Shown: piece after piece, positions 1 to 11,023 of the stretch | Position numbering within the stretch: the first letter of the stretch is position 1 | Layout of the letters: every line of letters starts with the position of its first letter | NCBI RefSeq assembly: GCF_036320965.1 | Contig: NC_092264.1 | Location: 20,171,883-20,235,882, forward strand | DNA from: Panulirus ornatus | Taxonomy: Eukaryota; Arthropoda; Malacostraca; Decapoda; Palinuridae | Reading direction: 5' to 3' | Length of the DNA stretch: 64,000 nucleotides | Program-made: the position numbers and the translations under genes | Notes under the pieces: model-generated | What the model saw: the letters and a program-made list of their open reading frames with translations, nothing else | What the model was told of the DNA's origin: nothing | The model's database searches: none

Positions 1-260
1 TCATCCAGGAGGGTGTAAGGCATGCAAGGGATAAACAGAATTGGAGAAATGTGGTATATATGGGACACCATGCTTTCAAAGGGCTGATCAATATCATGTG
101 AAGTGGTTGGGGAATCATTAAAAGGTTTGTGGGACCTTGTGGATATGGGGGTCTGGTTTCCTTGCATTATCTATTACAGCTGGAGTGTGAATGTGAGCAA
201 ATGAGATAATTTCTGAATGTTTCTGGCACTACCTCGTAAATGTAGGAACTGGTGATCATG
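1..260 (+). mobile_element. Decayed RTE-A 3' end (long-UTR type)
   Basis: The opening bases align, with many changes, to the end of the RTE-A ORF and its long 3' UTR: a CAGGAGGGTG-like block, GTGGTATA, a CATGTGAAG block, a GGACCTTGTGGATATGG block and GAGTGTGAATG, in the same order as in the copies at 16119-16638 and 23530-24000. It is the most diverged RTE-A sequence recognised here and no frame survives. The 5' side lies outside the window. Confidence 0.65.
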
Positions 261-3200
261 GATGAGGAAAAAAAATCTGATACCTGCAGAATGTCATAAA
301 CTTTCTCAAGTGTAACAGATTTCTTACTCCTTATACTTATGATGAATATGTTGTAAAGGGTGTGAGAGAAAATTAAAAGTGCTGGATTTAAAGGGACATT
401 AATTAACCTTCTGTTGCCAGCACTTGTCAAAAAAATTTGTATATCATTAGCACTTATCTTTATTTACACAATATAATACAAACTCAAATCACATACTGCA
501 AACTCATACCAATGAATGACCTGTAAAGAAAACAAAATACGGGTAAGTTCCGGATTTAAACAGATGCTAATCAGCCCCATATTGCCAACTCATGAACACT
601 TATCAAAAACATTGTATATTATGATTATACATCTTTATTTATGCATTATGATATATGAAATACACTTGTACTGCATATCTTGACTTGAAATTAACATAAC
701 TTACCTAAAGGAAGGAAAAAAAAGATTGAATAAACATTGATTGAATCACTGTGTGGGTGGCAAAAGCAGCATTATCTGGTGACTGAGTCATTGGTTATGA
801 CATTCAACTTGGTACAAATAGACAGCAGTACCTACTATGTTCTAGTGGCATCTATATGGTGTCCATAACTTACTTGAATTACAGTTGAAGCAAAGGTTAA
901 AAAAGAATGAGCAGATAAATAAATCAAAATGAGGTTGCATCGAGATAGTGAATTAATCATTGTTGTGTCTGGGATGTTAAACTCAAGCAGGGGACAAAAA
1001 GCAAGACTATCTTAGTTCATGACTTCCCAAGGCCATTTTCTGATCAGAGAAGCATTGGCCAACCATGCCAGCTATTTAAAAAAAAATGTTCACACCAGTG
1101 ACTTCCATCTCTTATTGCAGTAAGCTACAATGATCTCCATGTCCACTTGGCTCGATCAATGTGAACAAAGGATTTAAATACCATTCACATATGTTAATAA
1201 ATATACATGTCCATGAACTAGTGTCCTGTACATTAACTTATTTTGTTTTCATCAAAGAAAATTATAATAAAAATGTACCAAAGTTAAGTGAATAAGGTCT
1301 ATCTCTCCTAATTCTTCTTTTCATCATTACCATCACCAATATCATTCACCATACAATGTCATCATTTTGTATCCAAAAGTTCTGGATCCAGTGCATGACC
1401 TTATCCATGCTGTATCACAGTTCACACTAATTGCCCTAAAACCAACGTAGGAAACACTATTTAAAAAATCAGTGTTCTAAAAATAGACATAATTCTGATA
1501 ACTCACAAAAAAAGGGATGTAGTTAAAGTCAAACTACCATATCTTTTAATCTTCAGCCAGGTCTGCCAAGTACGCTGTTGCTAATTCCCAAGAAAATTAG
1601 AGAACAGCATTAAATTTTCAGACACATAATCAATTCTCATGGAAATATTCTATTTTCTGTTTCTTCAAATAATCAATACCAATGCAAGACAGTGATCAAC
1701 CTCTATTTACAAGAGCCAGCAATGTTAGGGTGCATTTGACCAACTTGCAAACTATCAACCCTGATTGGAAAAGGAAGCTTTAGAACAGACATGAAGTCAT
1801 AAACCCACAGAGGTAGTCCCTGGCACTTTATGTAACTGTCTGAAGTTGACCAGTTAACCATAATGCTGGAGCCTTTCCAGAGAGTATCCAGAAAGATTCC
1901 TATTAAGTTCTTGTGACTTCAAAAGGAAGCAAACTATTTTCTGGGGGTTTAACTCCCATTAGGTTTCTATGACTTTAAAAGGAAGCACATTATTTTCTGG
2001 GGGCTCAACTCCCATTTGGTTCCTATGATTTCAAAAGGAAGCAAACAATTTTCTGAGGGCCTTAGCTCCCATTATGTTCCTACAACTTCAAAAGCAAATC
2101 ACTGTCTAGGGGCTTAACTCCCATCTAGTAAAAGCACTTGACAGGAATAAAATATTTACTCAACGCATAAATTCAGAAATCACTTTTGCAACTTAGAAGG
2201 TTAAATACTACGACAAGGTGTAAAATTCCAATGAAAATCCTTACTAGTAATTCCAGTAAAGGATGACAGCTGCCAGTCTTCTATATGCCTCTGCTTTGAA
2301 ACAGCCTGATCCCATTCGGCTAAATCACATCCCTCAAGTTTACAGTATATCTAATTCAACACATAAAAATTCCTATAATTCTATATTTTAGATCCCTCAC
2401 CTTCATTAAAGGAATATTTACTCCACACTCACTTGGCAAATGCAGAATTCAGTTTTACAACCAAAAAGAATCACATGTTGAGATAGGGAGTAAAACTTTC
2501 CAAGAAGAACTCTTTAGCAATTCGAGCAGAAAATGACTAGCATACGCTCCATCAACTTTTGCATCTGGATTTAAGCTACCTACTCAGCTTTAGGCCTCAT
2601 AACTTCCCTTACATCTATTGCACATCTAAGCCAGGAAAATAAAACAATCATTGATATGCATTTTTCAAACAACAGCCTGACTAGTTGCCTCCTGAACATG
2701 TAAAGATGATATCATTGCCAGGAAAATGAATCATGAGGACACAAAGCAGGTGATTCAGTGACACAAGAATTAATCTTGTTACTCAAATGTTGTCATTGAG
2801 CTGCGTGCTTCTAATACCAAACTAGGGTTATGTGAGATTGTCCTTGCTGTTAACCTTTGCAAATTGTGGTTTAGCATTATCAGGCTTCAGATTTTCATTC
2901 AGGAATGCACACAGTTCAGGCATTCAACAAAGCAAAAATGATATGCGTTAAAAGAAAGTTCTATCATCTTTAAGTAACTTTTACAGTCAGTGAAAAACCA
3001 ATGGGCCATCTTAATCATATCAAATCAGTTCAATATAACTAAACATGACTTATCAAGGGATAAGACACATCCAATTGTTTGCCAGTATGTCAACCTAAAA
3101 GCACATAAGAATTCAGTGATTATGAGTAATAACAACTAAACTGACTTTTTCAGGCTAGTGACTGGCTACATTGTTGTAAACACTGGTTTGAGGAATGACA

Positions 3201-5041
3201 GACATCTGTTAGGGTAGACTTTCTGTTTTATGGCCCAGCTGTTTCAGCGTGTGAGCATATCTCCAAGTTCTATGGAGTGCAGAAAAATAAAATCAAGAAA
3301 TGTACATTTCAGTTATCAAGTACATAATGATAGAAACCTTGGCTGGAATCTGTATACCAGTGAAGGGAAAACCAACAGTGGTATACCTTAACCGTGTTAG
3401 ATATGTATATATGTAAGGACGGAAGATGGACAATGGTAACATCACCCTTTCTACATTCTTAGGGGAATATAAAGTAAAAGTATTTGTAATCATATAAGAT
3501 CAAAGATAATCTGTTTACAGTTCGTCAGATATCATATAACTGAGGTATCTGTGTGACCTTGTGGCAAAACGATGCTGGTGGAAACCAAACATTTTCCAGA
3601 GAATACCAAAATGTACCCAATTTTTACAAGACACAATAACTGGTACAACTAGGAAATGCTATGTTCTATACTTTGGATCATCTTAATATATGCCTAATGA
3701 GTGATCTTATGAATTACATAATGAGCTTACAGCTGTAAGCTGATATGAGTTTTACTTAAAACTGTGATGGAGCATTTTAGAATGAGGTGAATTTGTAAAC
3801 AACAAAATAGCTAAACCTTGATAATTCGATTCTATGATACTGTACGGTTTCTGTTCTCTATTCACGAGAAACTTTTACAATATCAACTAATTCCAAACAA
3901 ATGTTTTGATTTTAAGTATCAAATTAAAGATTTTTGAGATAAAATCTTGATCAAGCTATTAAGGCTTAACTATATCAGTACGACATGCACCTCAAAAGGC
4001 TCTGTATCTATTACATCTATCATAAAAATGATTTTTATACACACTGTCATACAAAACTTTCTCCTGAGCCACTAAGAAGACTTGAATTTAGCCCTTAAAA
4101 AATTAAGTTTAGTCTTTTGGTATATGAAGGAAATGTGTGATATACCTAGGTTTGCAAGAATTATGGAGCTAACTTCTGAATTCCATCAAATATTTCCTAC
4201 TCTCTTTAGTTGTAAAACCTATAATGGACTTGGTAATACAGATAAAAAAAAATAATCTACACCACTACTGCATTTACTTTTTATTATCAGAAGTAAATAA
4301 CAACCAGATAAAACCTGTGCATTGTTTTATCACAAGAGATTCAACAGAAGTGGTGCTAACCTGCTTCAGTTGGAAATGGCCACACTTGATTTGTTTCAAC
4401 AGTACAGTACACACAGATTGCACCAAAAAGTATGACAATTCAGAACTATGATATGCAAAACTTGTTTGTACTGCTGCTGAGCCAGTGTAAAATTTGCAAG
4501 AGCACGAGGTATAACTTCTACAACTTCTGACTCCAGAGTAACAAAAACTCACCTTAGTAATTGGGAATGATAAACTAACCATTTGTTAATCAGATATTTT
4601 CTTGTTTTCCACAGTACACGGTCACTTTTGATGCTACAATATAATGTCATTCATCTCTTTGGTAGTCAATAACCCTAATAATAAGAATTCATCCATAAAA
4701 ATAAAACCACATCCACACCATACTTAACATGCAGTATGTTTCTCTGCATCCACCTCTGAGAGGATAATCTTATGTAAATATAGTCTCACCCACATCTGAC
4801 TATGTGGACATATATCACTTTCTTAAAAACTATCACTTGCATTTCTTTAATCAACACACTGCAAAACAGGATTTAAAACTTAATCACAGCTTCCCAACTT
4901 TTCATTTTCAAGAGAAGTACTAGGTACTATAGCACTTAATATCTCTACCATGATAAGAACCACATCACCTTACACCAAAACTGACTCAAGATGTTCTTTT
5001 GGTCTTACATCCCAAACTTAGCACTTCATTACATCTAGTGT
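261..5041. other. Unique AT-rich DNA, no gene seen
   Basis: No frame in this stretch looks like a protein; short open frames have AT-rich random composition and no recognisable motif. It contains the four-unit tandem repeat at 1897-2128 and a perfect 18 bp palindrome at 3724-3741. If the exon called at 5042-5162 is real, its 3' UTR would extend left into this stretch; a TTTATT (AATAAA on minus) lies near 4275. Confidence 0.6.
1897..2128. repeat. Tandem repeat, about 57 bp x 4
   Basis: Four imperfect head-to-tail units start near 1900, 1961, 2017 and 2073. Each carries the sequence TTCCTATGACTTCAAAAGG (with variants), then a TTTTCTGGGGG block, then AACTCCCATT. The fourth unit is the most diverged. 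No coding potential is evident. Confidence 0.8.
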
Positions 5042-5162
5042 CTAGTACATACTGGACTCGTGGCCAGCCAGAATATATAAGTTCACTCCTTGGTTCACAT
5101 CTGCCAATGTCCCACCATCATATTCTAGCATCGATGATGGCCGGCTCTCCAAGGTGATAATT
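5042..5162 (-). CDS. Possible terminal exon of an unknown host gene
   Basis: On the minus strand a reading frame runs to a TAG at 5042-5044. Just upstream is a good 3' splice site (ATTCATTTCAG, the AG at 5163-5164), preceded by a T-rich stretch. The exon would start with a phase of one base and encode about 39 residues beginning ITLESRPSSMLEYDGG and ending GHESSMY. The peptide has mixed, protein-like composition unlike the surrounding AT-rich frames. I do not recognise the family. Upstream exons would lie at higher coordinates on the minus strand, where RTE-A copies could occupy the intron. No second exon was identified, so this could be a chance frame. Confidence 0.35.
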
Positions 5163-5885
5163 CTGAAATGAATGTAATTGTGAGGATGACTCACAACATG
5201 CACAAGAATAAGAATTGAGAAAACAATCAAGAAAATACATCATGAGAATTTTACTAACAAAGATTCAGTGGCAGATAATAACTGAAAGAATATCATATAT
5301 ATATAGTTGCTTTAAGAATTCTGAATTTCATGAATGGACCTTCCACTGCTATAATCAACATTATCAGAAAAACTGTAACACATTACGACAACTTGACTTA
5401 ACAATTGGAGAACATTTCTCAATGGTATGATGGTTACTCTCACCATATGACTCTCACTTAGAAACAATAATACTAGAAAATAAAAACAATAAATGAATAC
5501 ATAACAATATCAAGTAAAGTATCATTTCAGTGAGAGGATAATAACATTCATGCAAAGGCACATTAAGCATGCAGCTTCAGCCATGGAATCTATGGGTAAT
5601 CATTATCTTCAGATCAAGATCTCTAATAAAACCAAAGTCACTTGAAAAATTTTATGGAGCTACAAAAAAAATGTTGCAGTTAATTTTCCTATTCTACCCT
5701 CATGACAATAGCTGTGAGCCTGAAGACCTATGGATATTCTTAAATACTAGTTGGGAAACTGACAATCAAAAAATTTTGTCTCTATCTTTCAATGAACTGT
5801 ACTTCATGCCAAAAACTAAATATGGGACTTGAGGAAAAACATGCTAATAACAGTCCAGAGGCTATGAAAGAAAATATAATAAAAA

Positions 5886-5999
5886 AAACACACTTACACA
5901 CATACACACACAGACACACACACACACACACACACACACATAAACACACACACACACATATAAACACACACACACACACATACATATATATATATAATA

Positions 6000-6076
<77 letters not shown>
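5886..6076. repeat. (CA)n followed by (TA)n microsatellite
   Basis: About 95 bp of interrupted CA dinucleotides (with CATA and CAGA variants) pass directly into about 90 bp of TA dinucleotides. The tract abuts the poly-T end of the SINE-like hairpin on its right. Open frames crossing it are low-complexity artefacts. Confidence 0.95.
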
Positions 6077-6084
<8 letters not shown>

Positions 6085-6187
6085 CATACTATTCGCTATT
6101 TCCCGCGATAGCGAGGTAGCGTTAAGAACAGAGGACTGGGCCTTTGAGGGAATATCCTCACCTGGACCTCTTCTCTGTTCCTTTTTT

Positions 6188-6219
<32 letters not shown>

Positions 6220-6343
6220 TTCCCAAAAGAGGGAACAGAGAAGGGGCCCAGGTGAGGATATTCCCTCAAGGGCCCAGTCCTCTGTTCTCAACGCTACCTC
6301 GCTAATGCGGGAAATGGCGAATAGTATGAAAGAAAAAAAAAAA
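6077..6343. mobile_element. Two SINE-like units, head to head (hairpin)
   Basis: Two ~98 bp arms, 6085-6181 and 6231-6328, are reverse complements with only a handful of mismatches, separated by a T-rich loop of ~49 bp. Each arm ends outward in a short A run (T run on the left) and then (TA)n. Reading the right arm on plus: a head CAGAGAAGG, a body with GGATATTCCCTCAA and CCCAGTCCTCTGTTCT, then a tail CGCTACCTCGCTAATGCGGG. That tail closely resembles the RTE-A 3' end (CGCTACCTCGCAAACGCGGG). I infer a non-autonomous element using RTE-A machinery. No tRNA-like A and B boxes were confirmed. Confidence 0.75.
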
Positions 6344-6354
6344 TATATATATAT

Positions 6355-6430
<76 letters not shown>
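6344..6430. repeat. (TA)n microsatellite
   Basis: TA dinucleotides with one CACACA interruption near 6355. It joins the A tail of the right SINE-like unit to the poly-T (minus-strand poly-A) of the RTE-A copy at 6431-9734. Confidence 0.95.
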
Positions 6431-6438
<8 letters not shown>

Positions 6439-9400
6439 GCTTTGTCGCTGTCTCCCACATTTGCGAGGTAGCGCAAGGAAACAGACGAAAGAAATGGCCG
6501 AACCCACCCCCATACACATGTATATACATACGTCCACACACGCAAATATACATACCTACACAGCTTTCCATGGTTTACCCCAGACGCTTCACATGCCCTG
6601 ATTCAATCCACTGACAGCACGTCAACCCCGGTATACCACATCGATCCAATTCACTCTATTCCTTGCCTGCCTTTCACCCTCCTGCATGTTCAGGCCCCAA
6701 TCACACAAAATCTTTTTCACTCCATCTTTCCACCTCCAATTTGGTCTCCCACTTCTACTCGTTCCCTCCACCTCCGACACATATATCCTCTTGGTCAATC
6801 TTTCCTCACTCATTCTCTCCATGTGACCAAACCATTTCAAAACACCCTCTTCTGCTCTCTCAACCACACTCTTTTTATTACCACACATCTCTTTTACCCT
6901 TTCATTACTTACTCGATCAAACCACCTCACACCACATGTTGTCCTCAAACATCTCATTTCCAGCACATCCACCCTCCTGCACACAACTCTATCTATAGCC
7001 CACGCCTCGCAACCATACAACATTGCTGGAACCACTATTCCTTCAAACATACCCATATTTGCTTTCGGAGATAATGTTCTCGACTTCCAAACATTCTTCA
7101 AGGCTCCCAGAATTTTCTTCCCCTCCCCCACCCTATGATTCACTTCCGCTTCCATGGTTCCATCCGCTGCCAGATCCACTCCCAGATATCTAAAACACTT
7201 TACTTCCTCCAGTTTTTCTCCATTCAAACTTACCTCCCAGTTGACTTGACCCTCAACCCTACTGTACCTAATAACCTTGCTCTTATTCACATTTACTCTT
7301 AACTTTCTTCTTTCACACACTTTACCAAACTCAGCCAAGAGCTTCTGCAGTTTCTCACATGAATCAGCCACCAGCGTTGTATCATCAGCGAACAAAAACT
7401 GACTCACTTCCCAAGCTCTCTCATCTACAACAGACTGCATACTTGTCCCTCTTTCCAAAACTCTTGCATTCACCTCCCTAACAACCCCATCCATAAACAA
7501 ATTAAACAACCATGGAGACATCACACACCCCTGCCACAAACCGACATTCACTGAAAATCAATCACTTTCCTCTCTTCCTACACGTACACATGCCTTACAT
7601 CCTCGATAAAAACTTCTCACAGCTTCTATCAACTTGCCTCCCACACCATATATTCGTAATACCTTCCACAGCGCATCTCTATCAACTCTATCATATGCCT
7701 TCTCCAGATCCATAAATGCTACATACAAATCCATTTGCTTTTCTAAGTATTTCTCACATACATTCTTCAAAGCAAACACCTGATCCACACATCCTCTACC
7801 ACTTCTGAAACCACACTGCTCTTCCGCAATCTGATACTCTGTACATGCCTTCACCCTCTCAATCAATACCCTCGCATATAATTTACCATGAATACTCAAC
7901 AAACTTATACCTCTGTAATTTGAGCACTCACTTTTATCCCCTTTGCCTTTGTACAATGGCACCATGCAAGCATTCCACCAATCCTCAGGCACCTCACCGT
8001 GAGTCATACATACATTAAATAACCTTACCAACCAGTCAACAATACAGTCACCCCCTTTTCTAATAAATTCCACTGCAATACCATCCAAACCTGCTGCCTT
8101 GCCGGCTTTCATCTTCTGCAAATCTTTTACTACCTCTTCTCTGTTTACCAAATCATTTTCCTTAACCCTCTCACTTTGCACACCACCTCGACTAAAACAC
8201 CCTCTATCTGCCACTCTATCATCAAACACATTCAACAAACCTTCAAAATACTCACTCCATCTCCTTCTCACATCATCACTACTTGTTATCACCTCTCCAT
8301 TAGCCCCCTTCACTGAAGTTCCCATTTGCTCCCTTGTCTTATGCACTTTATTTACCTCCTTTCAAAACATCTTTTTATTCTCCCTAAAATTTAATGATAC
8401 TCTCTCACCCCAACTCTCATTTGCCCTCTTTTTCACCTCTTGCACCTTTCTCTTGACCTCCTGCCTCTTTCTTTTATACATCTCCCACCCATTTGCATTT
8501 TTCCCCTGCAAAAATCGTCCAAATGCCTCTCTCTTCTCTTTCATTAATAATCTTACTTCTTCATCCCACCACTCACTACAATTTCTAATCAACCCACCTC
8601 CCATGCTTCTCATGCCACAAGCATCTTTTGCAGAAGCCATCACTGCTTCCCTAAATACACCCCATTCCTCCCCCACTCCCCTTACGTCCTTTGTTCTCAC
8701 CTTTTTCCATTCTGTACTCAGTCTCTCCTGGTACTTCCTCACACAAGTCTCCTTCCCAAGCTCACTTACTCTCACCACTCTCTTCACCCCAATATTCTCT
8801 CTTCTTTTCTGAAAACCACTACAATTCTTCACCTTCGCCTCCACAAGATAATGATCAGACATCCCCCCAGTTGCACCTCTCAGCACATTAACATCCAAAA
8901 GTCTCTCTTTCATGCGCCTATCAATTAACACGTAATCCAATAACGCTCTCCGGCCATCTCTCCTACTTACATACGTATACTTATGTATATCTCGCTTTTT
9001 AAACCAGGTATTCCCAATCACCAGTCCTTTTTCAGCACATAAATCTACAAGCTCTTCACCATTTCCATTAACAACACTGAACACCCCATATATACCAATT
9101 ATTCCCTCAACTGCCACATTACTCACCTTTGCATTCAAATAACCCATCACTATAACCCGATCTTGTGCATCAAAACCACTAACACACTCATTCAGCTGCT
9201 CCCAAAACACTTGCCTCTCATGATCTTTCTTCTCATGCTCAGGTGCATATGCACCAATAATCACCCATCTCTCTCCATCAACTTTCAGTTTTACCCATAT
9301 CAATCTAGAATTTACTTTCTTACACACTATCACATACTCCCACAACTCCTGTTTCATTAGTGCTACTCCTTCCCTTGCTCTTGTCCTCTCACTAACCCCT

Positions 9401-9729
9401 GACTTTACTCCCAAGACATTCCCAAACCACTATTCCCCTTTACCCTTGAGCTTCGTTTCACTCAGAGCCAAAACATCCAGGTTCCTTTCCTCAAACATAC
9501 TACCTATCTCTCCTTTTTTCTCATCTTGGTTACATCCACACACATTTAGACACCCCAATCTGAGCCTTCCAGGAGGATGAGCACTCCCCACGTGACTCCT
9601 TTTTCTGTTTCCCCTTTTAGAAAGTCAAAATACAAGGAGGGGAGGGTTTCTGGCCCCCTCCCATCCCCTTTAGTCGCCTTCTACAACACATGAGGAATGC
9701 AGGGGAAGTATTCTTTCTCCCCTATCAAC

Positions 9730-9734
<5 letters not shown>
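6431..9734 (-). mobile_element. RTE-A non-LTR retrotransposon, near full length
   Basis: This copy has everything from the 5' leader (minus-strand start at 9734, TATCCCTG-like) to the 3' hairpin tail and an A tail of about 8 at 6431-6438. Its 3' UTR is the short type. Both ends abut (TA)n, so a TSD cannot be told apart from the microsatellite. The ORF keeps its frame throughout and carries three stop codons (see the pseudogene entry). RTE elements encode endonuclease and reverse transcriptase and move by target-primed reverse transcription. The family call rests on the single ORF, the motif order and the absence of an RNase H domain. Confidence 0.9.
6622..9615 (-). pseudogene. RTE-A endonuclease/reverse transcriptase ORF, three stops
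   Basis: The frame spans 2994 bases without a frameshift. The N-terminal third is an AP-type endonuclease with LSETKL, YAPE and SDHYLVE motifs. The middle is reverse transcriptase with CGFRSGRGC, AFMDLEKAYDR and FADDTTLVADS. The C-terminal region has [16 protein letters not shown] and ends in NWIDVVYRG. Three nonsense changes break it: a Glu codon to TAG at 9430-9432, and two Trp codons to TGA at 8362-8364 and 7558-7560. The endonuclease GDLNA motif reads GYLNA, losing an Asp that is catalytic in this fold. The position matching the ATG of the 41054-44050 copy is AGG (9613-9615). It is therefore dead but recently inserted. Confidence 0.9.

Positions 9735-9780
<46 letters not shown>
9735..9780. 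repeat. (TA)n microsatellite
   Basis: About 46 bp of pure TA dinucleotide between the 5' end of the minus-strand RTE-A copy and a plus-strand RTE-A fragment. Confidence 0.95.
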
Positions 9781-9782
<2 letters not shown>

Positions 9783-9940
9783 CGGTTTCAGAAGTGGTAG
9801 AGGATGTGTGGATCAGGTGTTTGCTTTGAAGAATGTATGTGAGAAATACTTAGAAAAGCAAATGGATTTGTATGTAGCATTTATGGATCTGGAGAAGGCA
9901 TATGATAGAGTTGATAGAGATGCTCTGTGGAAGGTATTAA

Positions 9941-9944
<4 letters not shown>
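9781..9944 (+). mobile_element. RTE-A internal fragment (RT core)
   Basis: A 164 bp piece of the reverse transcriptase region, encoding GFRSGRGCVDQVF through [22 protein letters not shown], is in frame and nearly identical to young copies. Both ends dissolve into (TA)n. The right junction falls at the natural AGAATATATGG of the element, so the (TA)n tract begins at an internal AT-rich spot. It has no 5' or 3' end of its own. Confidence 0.9.
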
Positions 9945-9990
<46 letters not shown>

Positions 9991-10022
9991 TATCAGCTTA
10001 TATATATATCAGCTTGTATGTG

Positions 10023-10096
<74 letters not shown>
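9945..10096. repeat. (TA)n tracts with a short spacer
   Basis: Two TA tracts (about 9945-9988 and 10025-10096) flank a ~36 bp spacer with two CAGCTT-containing units. The right tract runs into the poly-T of the next minus-strand RTE-A copy. Confidence 0.9.
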
Positions 10097-10103
<7 letters not shown>

Positions 10104-11023
10104 TCTTTTTTTTTTTTGCCAGTCTCCCGCGTTTGCGAGGTAGCGCAAGGAAACAGACGAAAGAAATGGCCCAACCCACCCCCATACACATGTATATACA
10201 TACATCCACACAAGCAAATATACATACCTACACAGCTTTCCATGGTTTACCCCAGACGCTTCACATGCCCTGATTCAATCCACTGACAGCACATCAACCC
10301 AGGTATACCACATCGATCCAATTCACTTTATTCCTTGCCCTCCTTTCACCCTCCTGCATGTTCAGGCCCCAGTCACTCAAAATCTTTTTCACTCCATCTT
10401 TCCACCTCCAATTTGGTCTCCCACTTCTCCTCGTTCCCTCCACCTCCGACACATATATCCTCTTGGTCAATCTTTCCTCACTCATTCTCTCCATGTGCCC
10501 AAACCATTTCAAAACACCCTCTTCTGCTCTCTCAACCACGCTCTTTTTATTTCCACACATCTCTCTTACCCTTACGTTACTTACTCGATCAAACCACCTC
10601 ACACCACACATTGTCCTCAAACATCTCATTTCCAGCACATCCATCCTCCTGCGCAAAACTCTATCCATAGCCCACACCTCGCAACCATACAACATTGTTG
10701 GAACCACTATTCCCTCAAACATACCCATTTTTGCTTTCCGAGATAATGTTCTCGACTTCCACACATTCTTCAAGGCTCCCAGGATTTTCGCCCCCTCCCC
10801 CACCCTATGATCCACTTCCGCTTCTATGGTTCCATCCACTGCCAGTCCCACTCCCAGATATCTAAGACACTTTACTTCCTCCAGTTTTTCTCCATTCAAA
10901 CTTACCTCCCAATTGACTTGACCCTCAACCCTACTGTACCTAATTACCTTGCTCTTATTCACATTTACTCTTAACTTTCTTCTTTCACACACTTTACCAA
11001 ACTCAGTCACCAGCTTCTGCAGG
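10097..11023 (-). mobile_element. RTE-A copy, 5' truncated
   Basis: The A tail (interrupted poly-T at 10097-10118), the short 3' UTR and the last ~238 codons of the ORF are present. The frame (11010 to 10294) is open from MTEFGKVCERRKL through CEVWAMDRV and WFGHMERM to VVYLG and a stop. The 5' end is cut at 11023, just after the FADD region, where the sequence switches without spacer to a plus-strand RTE-A copy. It has NWIDVVYLG, the intermediate lineage. Confidence 0.88.

Noticed and set aside
4224..4582. Overlapping frames of 75 and 102 codons on both strands
   Set aside because: AT-rich, no motif, no splice context; likely chance.
6001..6601. Open frames of 178-269 codons made of Ile-Tyr repeats across (TA)n
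   Set aside because: They are translations of TA and CA microsatellites and of the SINE-like arms; no protein is implied.
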